Source: an uncultured Eubacteriales bacterium
GTDB lineage: Bacteria > Bacillota > Clostridia > Oscillospirales > Oscillospiraceae
DNA: 29,384 bases
NCBI GenBank assembly: GCA_900549705.1
Contig: URPI01000006.1
Location: 1-29,384, forward strand
Reading direction: 5' to 3'
Shown piece after piece: positions 22,955 to 29,384 of the stretch (the first letter of the stretch is position 1; every line of letters begins with the position of its first letter). The notes below the pieces were generated by a model. That model had not been told where the DNA came from, ran no database searches, and saw only the letters and a program-made list of their open reading frames with translations. Position numbers and translations under genes: made by a program.

Positions 22955-23821
22955 CTACCCATTCAATTCATGGTGATAGGAGTCGTTCGGCAGAACGGTT
23001 CCCGACTTCGGTAAATCATTATTCCGCAAGGAATAATGCTGCCTGTCCGTGATAAGGACACAGTGCTTTAGTCTTTGCAGACGGTTGATTTGGCCGTCTG
23101 CAATTCTGGTATCTAAGACCAGATAGCTTAGATTCGGAAACCTATCAAACCATGCGGCATCTGGGATTGAAGCGGTGCGAAGGTTTAGGTATTTTAAGCT
23201 GGAAATAACCGGCATTGTTGCGGCAATGCTTGTGCCGCAGCTTTCCAGAATCAGCGATTCAAGCTTGACGCATTCGCCGAGCATGGAAAAATCCTTGATG
23301 CGTGGGCAGTTCACAACTGAAAGAAATTGGAGATTCCTTAGCTGCTGTATGCCGGACATATCCTGAATTTTTCCGTACAAAATCTGAATCGCCGCAAGAT
23401 TGGCACCCTTTAAATAGAGAAAGTCCGGCTCATTCCACTGTCCGACCTTGATGGCTTTTAAGTGCGTGGCCTGCTTCACGTTGCAGAACCCATATAATGA
23501 GCGTGAAAAAACATATCGCAGCTGCTTCATCGCAGAAATATCAATGGTATAGTCATCTATAACATCGGTGTAATAGTCGATTTTCAATTCTGTGGCGGGA
23601 CAGTCCCGCAAATATGGAGTGCAGGGTTCGCTCAATTCTCCTGGAAGCAGCACCAGCTTGTTCACTGACCGAAAAAAGGGCAGTTCCCGGACGGCATTCA
23701 TTTCGACGGCAACTCTTGGTTCAAGGCAATATGTGCTTGCCTCAATATCCGGTTTGTCTGCAATACTGACACATAAAAAATCCTCCGCGCAATCGCTGAT
23801 AAATAAGCTTTCATGCCACAT
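22955..23821 (-). CDS. Leucine-rich-repeat-like protein of unknown function
   Basis: A 288-residue protein I cannot name. From about residue 120 to 240 it shows irregular leucine-rich repeats of 22-25 residues: LKAIKVGQ, LAAIQILYGK, LQFLSVVNCPRI, LESLILESC, LKYLNLRTA and LSYLVLDT. No signal peptide or membrane segment is visible, so it is probably cytoplasmic. The longest frame starts at 23860, but the ATG at 23821 has AAGGAG about ten bases upstream and is preferred. Base composition is visibly more AT-rich than the surrounding housekeeping genes. A perfect 9 bp inverted repeat with a GCAA loop (23017-23038) lies inside the C-terminal coding part. Such stand-alone LRR proteins occur as immunity or binding proteins, but nothing here shows that role. 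Confidence 0.7.
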   Translation of the reverse strand: MWHESLFISDCAEDFLCVSIADKPDIEASTYCLEPRVAVEMNAVRELPFFRSVNKLVLLPGELSEPCTPYLRDCPATELKIDYYTDVIDDYTIDISAMKQLRYVFSRSLYGFCNVKQATHLKAIKVGQWNEPDFLYLKGANLAAIQILYGKIQDMSGIQQLRNLQFLSVVNCPRIKDFSMLGECVKLESLILESCGTSIAATMPVISSLKYLNLRTASIPDAAWFDRFPNLSYLVLDTRIADGQINRLQRLKHCVLITDRQHYSLRNNDLPKSGTVLPNDSYHHELNG

Positions 23822-23858
23822 CCGATTGACACTCCTTCCGCTTGTGTAACTACGATTC

Positions 23859-23867
23859 ATTATATCA
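23859..23867 (-). promoter_or_regulatory. Extended -10 element for the LRR-like gene
   Basis: On the minus strand the sequence TGATATAAT is an extended -10 without a recognisable -35. Transcription would begin roughly 30 bases before the ATG at 23821. Confidence 0.5.
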
Positions 23868-24004
23868 CATATAGCAAAATGCGGGGGAAATATTTCCTGA
23901 AAGCTTTATAGCAGGAATGGTAGGGGGTTGTGGGAGTTTAGAAAGCAAGGCGAAAGCAGATACCACTACCACCGAATAACTGCATTCTGACAGAAGTGCT
24001 CAAT

Positions 24005-24131
24005 TGGATAATAGATAAAAGATAATAATGAACAGTGAATAGCTGAAACGCCCATGGAGATGGAAGAAACACTATTATTTATTATCTATTCACTATTATC
24101 TATTATCTGAGCCCACGCAAGTGGGCGTTTC
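24005..24131. repeat. AT-rich intergenic repeat with two interleaved inverted pairs
   Basis: GATAATAGATAA at 24007-24018 is repeated inverted as TTATCTATTATC at 24096-24107. GAAACGCCCA at 24045-24054 is repeated inverted as TGGGCGTTTC at 24122-24131. The order is A-B-A'-B', not nested. A local GCCCAC/GTGGGC hairpin with a GCAA loop (24111-24126) overlaps the last element, and the arms carry multiple TATTATCTATT-like units. The rest of the 435-base gap between the LRR-like gene and rplS (about 23870-24004) shows nothing I can name. Confidence 0.6.
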
Positions 24132-24185
24132 CGGGTCAGGGAACTCCCATATTCGTACAATTTTCGTCGCGTCACTAAAAAAGAC

Positions 24186-24214
24186 TTGATTTTCTAAAAA
24201 ATGTATGTTAGAAT
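24186..24214 (+). promoter_or_regulatory. Promoter of rplS
   Basis: TTGATT (24186-24191), 17 bp spacer, TAGAAT (24209-24214). It gives a leader of about 75 bases. Confidence 0.76.
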
Positions 24215-24219
24215 AACCC

Positions 24220-24290
24220 GGTCTGAAATCAAGGTGCGTCCTCTGCCGTGCGCCGCGCTGGTATGAACGCCTAATATTTTAAGGAGGACA
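24220..24290 (+). promoter_or_regulatory. Possible ribosomal protein L19 leader
   Basis: The rplS leader is GC-rich. GCGT near 24236 can pair with ACGC near 24270, extended by G-C and G-T pairs past one bulged T, and enclosing a GTGCGCCGCGC-rich inner region. Firmicutes often carry an autoregulatory L19 leader RNA at this position; position and stem suggest it, but I could not match the consensus. Confidence 0.35.
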
Positions 24291-24295
24291 AAGAA

Positions 24296-24637
24296 ATGGA
24301 TCTTGTTAAGGCTCTGAATAGCCAGTACATGAAGGAAGAGCTGCCCGAAGTTCAGGTTGGCGATACCGTTCGTGTGCACGTTCGTATCAAGGAAGGCTCC
24401 CGTGAGCGTATCCAGGTTTTCGAGGGTACTGTCATTGCCCGTAAGCATGGCGGCATCGGCGAGACCATCACCGTTCGCCGTGTTTCCTACGGTGTCGGCT
24501 GCGAGAAGGTCTTCCCCCTGCATTCTCCCAACGTTGCCATGGTCGAGACTGTCCGCAAGGGCAAGGTTCGCCGTGCAAAGCTGTACTATCTGCGTGGCCG
24601 CTTCGGCAAGGCTGCCAAGATCAAGGAGAACGTGTAA
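24296..24637 (+). CDS. rplS: 50S ribosomal protein L19
   Basis: A 113-residue L19, full length for the family. It sits at the 30S-50S interface of the ribosome. Recognisable stretches are VGDTVRVHVRIKEGSRERIQ, FEGTVIARKHGGIGETITVRR, GVGCEKVFPLHSPNV and the basic tail KVRRAKLYYLRGRFGKAAKI. The ATG follows AAGGAGGAC by a normal distance. Codon use is strongly biased towards GTT/CGT/AAG, as expected of a highly expressed gene. It has its own promoter and terminator and is followed by the lepB-rbgA-rnhB operon, a neighbourhood also seen in other Clostridia. Confidence 0.98.
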   Translation: MDLVKALNSQYMKEELPEVQVGDTVRVHVRIKEGSRERIQVFEGTVIARKHGGIGETITVRRVSYGVGCEKVFPLHSPNVAMVETVRKGKVRRAKLYYLRGRFGKAAKIKENV

Positions 24638-24650
24638 TTCGTTTTACAAT

Positions 24651-24684
24651 AAGAAGAGAGGGCTTCGCGGCTCTCTCTTTTTAT
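24651..24684 (+). terminator. Intrinsic terminator of rplS
   Basis: AGAGAG (24655-24660) pairs with CTCTCT (24671-24676) around GGCTTCGCGG and is followed by CTTTTTATTTT. It lies 13 bases past the rplS stop. Confidence 0.83.
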
Positions 24685-24730
24685 TTTGGAATGGAAATTT
24701 TTTGGAAATTATCATTCCTTGTCTGGAAAA

Positions 24731-24759
24731 TTGTGCCCAGCTGTGATATAGTCTATTAT
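24731..24759 (+). promoter_or_regulatory. Promoter of the lepB-rbgA-rnhB operon
   Basis: TTGTGC (24731-24736), 17 bp spacer, TATTAT (24754-24759), about 30 bases before the GTG start of lepB. Confidence 0.66.
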
Positions 24760-24788
24760 CATGCGCCTGAAGAAAGGACTGATTTGGT

Positions 24789-25403
24789 GTGTTTGGCAAG
24801 AAAAAAACCGAAGAAGTAAAAAAAGAGGAACAGAAATATACATGGCAGCAGAATGTGGCTCTGTACCTCCACGATATGATTTGTATGCTGGTGGCTGTGA
24901 TGGCCGTGCTCATGCTGTTTCTGCGTATCATCGTGGTGGACGGCCCCTCCATGGAGCGGACGCTGCTGAATGGAGACTATATGCTGCTTGTCAGCAATAT
25001 GTTCTATAAGGAGCCAAAGCACGGCGACGTGGTGGTGGTCAGCAAGCAGGCCTACGACAACGGTAAGCCCATTGTCAAGCGCGTCATCGCCACCGAGGGG
25101 CAGACTGTGGACATTGACTTTAATGAAGGCGTTGTCTATGTGGACGGCGTGGCACAGGATGAGCCCTACACCAAAACCCTGACCACCTTGAAAGAGGGCA
25201 CTGTCTTCCCCCTGGTAGTGGAGGAGGGCAAGGTGTTTGTGATGGGCGACAACCGCAACAATTCCAAGGACAGCCGCTCCACCCAGATTGGGCAGGTGGA
25301 TAAGCGAGAGGTGCTGGGCAAGGTCGCCTTTATTCTCTTCCCCGGCACGGGCATGGGCGGCATGGAGCAGCGGGACTTTGGCAGAATCGGAGTGGTGAAA
25401 TGA
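24789..25403 (+). CDS. lepB: Signal peptidase I
   Basis: A 204-residue type I signal peptidase that removes signal peptides from secreted proteins at the outer face of the membrane. A charged N-terminal tail (KKKTEEVKKEEQKY) precedes one membrane segment at about residues 31-50 (ICMLVAVMAVLMLFLRIIVV). The catalytic serine is S54 in DGPSMERTLLNGDY and the catalytic lysine is K97 in VKRVIA. GDNRNNSKDSR is the conserved box E. The start is GTG at 24789 with AAAGGA about ten bases upstream; no ATG is better placed. Its stop overlaps the rbgA start (ATGA). It could process the neighbouring-type secreted proteins, including the sugar-binding protein lacking a lipobox. Confidence 0.94.
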   Translation: MFGKKKTEEVKKEEQKYTWQQNVALYLHDMICMLVAVMAVLMLFLRIIVVDGPSMERTLLNGDYMLLVSNMFYKEPKHGDVVVVSKQAYDNGKPIVKRVIATEGQTVDIDFNEGVVYVDGVAQDEPYTKTLTTLKEGTVFPLVVEEGKVFVMGDNRNNSKDSRSTQIGQVDKREVLGKVAFILFPGTGMGGMEQRDFGRIGVVK

Positions 25404-26266
25404 CCGATAACATGAACATCCAGTGGTATCCCGGCCACATGACCAAAACCCGGCGGCAGATTGAGGCAGACTTAAAGCAAGTGGATGCCGTCTGCGAAAT
25501 TGTGGATGCCCGGATTCCGCTTTCCAGCCGCAACCCGGACATTGATGCCATCTGCGGCAATAAGCCTCGGATGATTGTGCTCAATCGAATGGATTTGGCC
25601 GATCCCGCGGCCACGAAAAAATGGCGGGACTATTTCAAGAGCAAGGGCATGGCGGTGCTGGCAACGGATTGCAAAAGCCGCCAGGGCATCAATGAATTTA
25701 CTCCCGCCGCCCGGGTCGCCTGTGCCGAAAAGCTGGCGCGGGATGCCGCCCGGGGCATGAACCGTCCCCTGCGAGTGATGATTGTGGGCATTCCCAACGT
25801 GGGAAAATCCACCCTTATCAACCAGATTTCGGGACGTAAGGGTGCCAAGGCAGAAAATCGCCCCGGTGTGACCCGGGGCAAGCAGTGGGTGACGGTGGAT
25901 TCCGGCCTCCAGCTGCTGGACACCCCCGGTATCCTCTGGCCGAAATTCGATGACCCCCAGGTGGGCATGATGCTGGCATACACCGGCGCGGTGAAGGAGG
26001 GCGTGATTGACATTGAGGAGCTTTCCTGCCGCCTGATGGAGCTGCTGCATAAATACTATCCCCAGGTGCTTGCTGACCGCTATAAAGTGGAAGCGGCGCA
26101 GGGGACACCGGGCTATGCGCTTTTGGAGCAGGCGGGCAGAAAGCGGGGGCTGCTGCTGCGGGGTGGTGAAGTCCACACCGAGCGCATGGCAAAAGTGCTG
26201 ATGGATGAATTTCGCAGCGGCAAGCTGGGCAAGTTCACCCTGGAAATGCCGGAGGATGCAACATAA
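25400..26266 (+). CDS. ylqF: Ribosome biogenesis GTPase YlqF/RbgA
   Basis: A 288-residue circularly permuted GTPase needed for late 50S subunit assembly in Gram-positives. The N-terminus NIQWYPGHMTKTRR is the family signature. GTPase motifs come in permuted order: G4 as NRMD (62-65, where NKxD is usual), then G1 GIPNVGKST (130-138), a G2 region with RPGVTRG, and G3 DTPG (174-177) followed by ILWPKFDDP. The C-terminal helical RNA-binding domain ends near residue 280. The start overlaps the lepB stop by four bases, and the stop overlaps the rnhB start by one base (TAATG), so the three are translationally coupled. Confidence 0.96.
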   Translation: MTDNMNIQWYPGHMTKTRRQIEADLKQVDAVCEIVDARIPLSSRNPDIDAICGNKPRMIVLNRMDLADPAATKKWRDYFKSKGMAVLATDCKSRQGINEFTPAARVACAEKLARDAARGMNRPLRVMIVGIPNVGKSTLINQISGRKGAKAENRPGVTRGKQWVTVDSGLQLLDTPGILWPKFDDPQVGMMLAYTGAVKEGVIDIEELSCRLMELLHKYYPQVLADRYKVEAAQGTPGYALLEQAGRKRGLLLRGGEVHTERMAKVLMDEFRSGKLGKFTLEMPEDAT

Positions 26267-26877
26267 TGGAACATACCATGTGGGAAATTGAAGACCAGAA
26301 TTATGAGGCAGGTTTCAAGGTTATCTGCGGCGTGGACGAAGCCGGGCGGGGGCCTTTGGCGGGACCTGTTTACGCTGCTGCGGTGATTCTGCCGCCCCAT
26401 GCCCAGATTCCTGGGCTGAATGACAGCAAAAAGCTGTCCGACAAGCGCCGCCGGGAGCTGTTCCCGGTCATCTGCAATCAGGCGATTGCCTATGGCATTG
26501 GCATTGCCACCGAGACGGAAATTGACGAAATCAATATTTTGCAGGCGACCTTTCTGGCCATGGAGCGTGCCCTGGCACAGCTGAAGGTGCAGCCGGATTT
26601 AGCCCTGATTGACGGCAACCGGGAAAAGGACTTTGGCTTGCCGGTCAAAACCATTGTCAAGGGCGACAGCCTCAGCGCCAATATTGCCGCTGCTTCCGTG
26701 CTGGCAAAGGTAAGCCGGGATGATTTTATGATTGCCCAGGCGGAAAAGTACCCCCAGTACGGCTTTGATATTCACAAGGGCTATGGCACACGGGCGCATT
26801 ACGCTGCGCTGGAGCAATACGGTGCCTGCCCGCTGCATCGCATGAGCTTCCTGAAAAAGTTCTATGAACAGAAGTGA
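26266..26877 (+). CDS. rnhB: Ribonuclease HII
   Basis: A 203-residue RNase HII, which nicks RNA in RNA-DNA hybrids and removes single ribonucleotides from DNA. The active-site acidic residues are D24 and E25 in CGVDEAGRGPLAGPVYA and D116 in LIDGNRE. DSKKLSDKRR, SAASVLAKVSRD-like stretches (AAASVLAKVSRDDFM) and FDIHKGYGTRAHY are family hallmarks. The length is typical of the short form without the extended N-terminal domain of Bacillus. The ATG uses the final A of the ylqF stop, so initiation depends on coupling. The 3' end overlaps the yraN start by 14 bases. Confidence 0.97.
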   Translation: MEHTMWEIEDQNYEAGFKVICGVDEAGRGPLAGPVYAAAVILPPHAQIPGLNDSKKLSDKRRRELFPVICNQAIAYGIGIATETEIDEINILQATFLAMERALAQLKVQPDLALIDGNREKDFGLPVKTIVKGDSLSANIAAASVLAKVSRDDFMIAQAEKYPQYGFDIHKGYGTRAHYAALEQYGACPLHRMSFLKKFYEQK

Positions 26878-27229
26878 CCTGCTGGGGGCGTGGGGCGAGG
26901 CTGCCGCGGCGGAATACCTGAGAAAAAAACACTATAAAATCGTGGCTGCCAATTTCCGCTGCCGTATGGGGGAAATTGACCTGGTGGCCGAAAACCGCAG
27001 ATACATTGTGTTTGTTGAAGTGAAGCTGCGGAAAAGTGCAGATTTTGCTCAGGCAAGGGAGTTTGTTACCGCCGAAAAACAGCGGCGCATCCGCACCACC
27101 GCCGGGCTGTACCTGAACTGGAACCCCAACCGCCGCCAGCCCCGCTTTGATGTTATTGAAATCTACGCCCCGGAGGGAATCCAGACCCAGAATCCGGTCA
27201 TCAATCATTTGGAGGATGCTTTTCAATGA
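26864..27229 (+). CDS. yraN: YraN family (UPF0102) putative endonuclease
   Basis: A 121-residue protein of the YraN/UPF0102 family with a restriction-endonuclease-like fold. Visible are GAWGEAAAAEYLRKKHY, FRCRMGEIDLVAE (the E..D part of the nuclease motif) and IVFVEVKLRK (the E-x-K part), so the predicted PD-(D/E)XK residues are intact. Its cellular role is not established; the family is often next to rnhB, as here. The ATG lies within the end of rnhB with only a weak ribosome site, implying coupling, and its stop overlaps the following dipeptidase start (ATGA). Confidence 0.92.
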   Translation: MNRSDLLGAWGEAAAAEYLRKKHYKIVAANFRCRMGEIDLVAENRRYIVFVEVKLRKSADFAQAREFVTAEKQRRIRTTAGLYLNWNPNRRQPRFDVIEIYAPEGIQTQNPVINHLEDAFQ

Positions 27230-28185
27230 ATGTACCTGTATTTGATTTACATTGCGATACTGCACTTGCCCTTCTGGGAGAAACGGTCAATGAGGCAGGC
27301 AGCCTCAAGAAAAATTCCTACCATATCGATTTGGAGCGCGCCTCCCGGCTGGAGGCCTACTGCCAGTGCTTTGCCTGCTATACCACGCCCATGATGCAGG
27401 AGCGCTTTGGTGCTTCTCCTGTTGTGGTGTTCGAGCGGGAGATTGCCACCATCCAGCGGGAGGTGGAGCACAACAAAAATATGATTCGGCTTGCTCATTC
27501 TATGGACGAGGTGGCGGAAAACCGGGCGGCGGGGAAGATGTCAGCTGTGCTGACCATCGAGGGGCCTGCCGGTTTTGACTTTGACCCAGAGCTGCTGGAA
27601 AATCTGCGGCAGGTGGGCTTCCAGATTTCCACCCTGGGATGGAATGAGAAAAATTCCCTTACCGGCTCCAATGTCACCGGCGGCGGCCTGACCGACCGGG
27701 GGCGGGAATATGTGCGGGAAGCCCAGCGCCTGGGAATGCTGGTGGACGTGAGCCACATCAGCGATGAGGGCTTCTGGGACATTATGGAGATAACCAATGC
27801 ACCGGTGATTGCCACCCATTCCAACAGCCGCGCCGTCTGCGCCCACAGCCGCAACCTGACGGACGATATGTTCCGCGCCATCTGCCAGACCGGCGGCGTG
27901 GCGGGCATCAACCAGTATGCCAGCTTCCTGGGAGAGCAGCCCACTTTGGATACGGTGTGTGACCATGTGTTTCATTTTATGGAGCTGGATCCGGAGGGAA
28001 CCCATATTGCCCTGGGCGGCGATTTGGATGGATGCTCCCGCCTTGCTGCCGGCTTTACCGGGATTGAGAGCTATCCCAGTCTGGCTGACCGCCTGATGGA
28101 GCGGGGGCTGACCCAGGAAAATATTCAAAATATCTTCTGGAACAACCCATTCCGTGTTCTGCAAACGGTGCAGCATAACACATAA
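27226..28185 (+). CDS. Membrane dipeptidase-type (M19) metallopeptidase
   Basis: A 319-residue M19 (renal dipeptidase) family protein with a TIM-barrel metallohydrolase fold. The first metal pair is in PVFDLHCDTAL (H9, D11). The bridging glutamate lies in LTIEGPAGF, and further ligands are the histidines in VDVSHIS and ATHSNSRAVCAHSRN. GGDLDG near the C-terminus supplies the catalytic-site aspartate region. There is no signal peptide, so a cytoplasmic dipeptidase is expected, as for other bacterial members. Substrates may include L-D dipeptides, but specificity cannot be read here. The start overlaps yraN by four bases and a metallophosphoesterase gene follows after 12 bases. Confidence 0.92.
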   Translation: MNVPVFDLHCDTALALLGETVNEAGSLKKNSYHIDLERASRLEAYCQCFACYTTPMMQERFGASPVVVFEREIATIQREVEHNKNMIRLAHSMDEVAENRAAGKMSAVLTIEGPAGFDFDPELLENLRQVGFQISTLGWNEKNSLTGSNVTGGGLTDRGREYVREAQRLGMLVDVSHISDEGFWDIMEITNAPVIATHSNSRAVCAHSRNLTDDMFRAICQTGGVAGINQYASFLGEQPTLDTVCDHVFHFMELDPEGTHIALGGDLDGCSRLAAGFTGIESYPSLADRLMERGLTQENIQNIFWNNPFRVLQTVQHNT

Positions 28186-28197
28186 AGGAGGTGTCAC

Positions 28198-28890
28198 ATG
28201 GCGCTTTACGCCATCGGGGACTTGCATCTTTGCCTGGGTGCCCCAAAGCCAATGGATGTGTTCGGCGGAGCCTGGGTGGGGTATATGGAGAAACTACGCC
28301 GGGGGATGAGCATCATCACGCCGGAAGATACCACCGTGCTCATGGGTGACCTGAGCTGGGCGCTGGATTTGCAGTCTGCGCGGGCGGATTTTCAGTGGAT
28401 GAACGACCATATTCCGGGCAGAAAAATCATTCTCAAGGGAAATCATGATTATTGGTGGAGCACTGCTGCCAAATTTCAAAAATTCTGCCAGGAAAACGGT
28501 TTTGCGGACATGGCTGTGCTCAATAACAACTGCTTTGACTACGACGGCTATGCCATTTGCGGCACCCGGGGCTGGAACTACGAGGAAAAGCGGGGCACCG
28601 AGCATGATGAGAAGATTTTCAAGCGGGAGCTGATTCGCCTGGAAGCCTCGCTCAAGGCGGCAGGGGAGAAGCAGAAGCTGGTGTTCCTCCACTATCCGCC
28701 CCGTAGTCGGGGCTATGAGTGCCCGGAAATTCTGCAACTGCTGACCCGTTATGAGGTACGCCGCTGCTTTTACGGCCATCTCCACGGCCCCAGCCACCGT
28801 TTGGCGCTGGAGGGGCAGCATAACGGGGTGGATTATCGGCTGCTGGCAGCAGATTTCATAAATTTTACACCGCAAAAGATACTGCCTTAG
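28198..28890 (+). CDS. Metallophosphoesterase (calcineurin-like)
   Basis: A 230-residue calcineurin-like phosphoesterase. The dinuclear metal motifs run in order: AIGDLHLC (D8, H10), LMGDLSWALD, ILKGNHDYWW (GNHD), FLHYPP and YGHLHG. These match the small cytoplasmic metallophosphoesterases that are common in Firmicutes; the natural substrate is not known. The AAGGAGG site just before the ATG is strong, so it is probably well translated. It is the last gene of the lepB operon. Only a weak ATATT/AATAT hairpin follows, and the trigger-factor promoter begins 38 bases downstream. Confidence 0.9.
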   Translation: MALYAIGDLHLCLGAPKPMDVFGGAWVGYMEKLRRGMSIITPEDTTVLMGDLSWALDLQSARADFQWMNDHIPGRKIILKGNHDYWWSTAAKFQKFCQENGFADMAVLNNNCFDYDGYAICGTRGWNYEEKRGTEHDEKIFKRELIRLEASLKAAGEKQKLVFLHYPPRSRGYECPEILQLLTRYEVRRCFYGHLHGPSHRLALEGQHNGVDYRLLAADFINFTPQKILP

Positions 28891-28928
28891 AAATATTGTG
28901 AAATATCCGAAAATTTTTCAGAAAAAGG

Positions 28929-28957
28929 TGGACAACCCCTGCTTTTTTTGATAGAAT
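28929..28957 (+). promoter_or_regulatory. Promoter of trigger factor gene
   Basis: TGGACA (28929-28934), 17 bp spacer, TAGAAT (28952-28957). The leader of about 65 bases ends in a perfect AGGAGG ribosome site (29009-29014). Confidence 0.75.
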
Positions 28958-29024
28958 ATATCGGCTGATTAAAAATGATATAGAAGGGTGCTGCATGGCA
29001 CACCTGTTAGGAGGAAATAAAAAA

Positions 29025-29384
29025 ATGAAAGTCAATAGCGTAGAAAAGAACGGCAATAACGCTACCGTTGTGGTGGAAATCGACAAGGAACTGATGGAGA
29101 CCGGTATCAACAAGGCCTGAAGGCTCGCAAGAATATTATGGTTCCCGGCTTCCGCAAGGGCAAGGCTACCCGGAAGATGATTGAGAGCCTGTACGGTGCC
29201 CATGTCTTCTATGAAGACGGCCTGGAGGAGATTTTCCCCGAAGTCTACGATTTCTCCGTTGCAAAGCAGGAAGGACTCAAGGCTATTGGCCGTCCCAGCC
29301 TGACCGATATGAAGATTAACGACGACGGCACCGTTACGCTGACTCTGACCACCGAGGTCTACCCCGAGGTCAACCTGGGTCAGT
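29025..29384 (+). pseudogene. tig: Trigger factor, 5' part, frameshifted (or sequence error)
   Basis: The ribosome-associated peptidyl-prolyl chaperone trigger factor begins at ATG 29025 with MKVNSVEKNGNNATVVVEID. It then meets TGA at 29118-29120 after 31 codons, right after GINKA. Homology resumes without a gap in another frame from 29117: LKARKNIMVPGFRKGKATRK, the signature ribosome-binding loop, then a normal N-terminal domain to the window edge. The family normally reads NKAYLKxRK here, so one codon plus one base is missing, consistent with a 4-base deletion. The promoter and ribosome site are intact. Either the gene is recently inactivated or the assembly has an error. The rest of the gene lies outside the window. 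Confidence 0.88.

Noticed and set aside
24005..24131. Simple nested MITE with terminal inverted repeats
   Set aside because: The two inverted pairs are interleaved, and no flanking duplication is seen, so a plain MITE does not fit.
25105..25120. Extra TGTGGACATT copy in lepB
   Set aside because: A single near-match inside a conserved coding stretch (TVDIDF), explained by codons.
28891..28920. Terminator after the metallophosphoesterase gene
   Set aside because: Only a 5 bp AT stem (ATATT/AATAT) with GTGA loop and no adjacent T-run; too weak to call.

Overview
The window looks like chromosomal sequence from a Gram-positive anaerobe of the Clostridia, most likely a gut Oscillospirales/Ruminococcaceae-type organism. 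The grounds are inference from gene content: strong AGGAGG-type ribosome binding sites, a rplS-lepB-ylqF(rbgA)-rnhB-yraN block, a single-chain iron-sulfur L-serine dehydratase, an archaeal-type prolyl-tRNA synthetase, ThiI without a rhodanese domain, LuxS, and a sugar ABC importer with no ATPase gene of its own. Coding DNA is fairly GC-rich and promoters are clear sigma-A type (-35/-10 with 16-18 bp spacers).

Layout. 1-1.9 kb: end of a hexuronate catabolism operon (uxuA tail, uxuB), closed by two strong hairpin terminators. 2.0-4.4 kb (minus strand): a LysR regulator and L-serine dehydratase, separated by a ~140 bp inverted-repeat element. 4.5-9.5 kb (plus): proS, gdhA, thiI and a CinA-C/PncC amidase, mostly as separate transcription units. 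9.6-15.2 kb: a glycerol-dehydrogenase-like enzyme (minus) diverging from a sugar-importer operon (binding protein, two permeases), followed by a GTG-start RpiR/SIS regulator with its own promoter. 15.4-17.7 kb: luxS, a five-copy short repeat array, a small membrane protein, a small HExxH protein and mtnN; luxS and mtnN are the two enzymes that detoxify S-adenosylhomocysteine. 17.7-21.8 kb (minus): alr and two tandem membrane-anchored CapA-family paralogues, a probable cell-envelope operon. 21.9-24.2 kb: a more accessory-looking stretch with a family 8 glycosyltransferase, a leucine-rich-repeat-like protein of unknown function and an AT-rich intergenic repeat. 24.2-28.9 kb: rplS with a possible leader, then a tightly overlapping operon lepB-rbgA-rnhB-yraN-M19 dipeptidase-metallophosphoesterase. 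28.9 kb to the end: the start of trigger factor, whose reading frame is broken after 31 codons.

Most of the window is ordinary housekeeping and sugar metabolism. I found no phage, intact insertion sequence, CRISPR array, tRNA or rRNA. The points most worth a second look are the repeat array between luxS and its downstream neighbours, the trigger-factor frameshift, the paired CapA proteins with alr, the LRR/GT8 region with its interleaved repeats, and a sugar-binding protein whose lipobox cysteine position is tryptophan.
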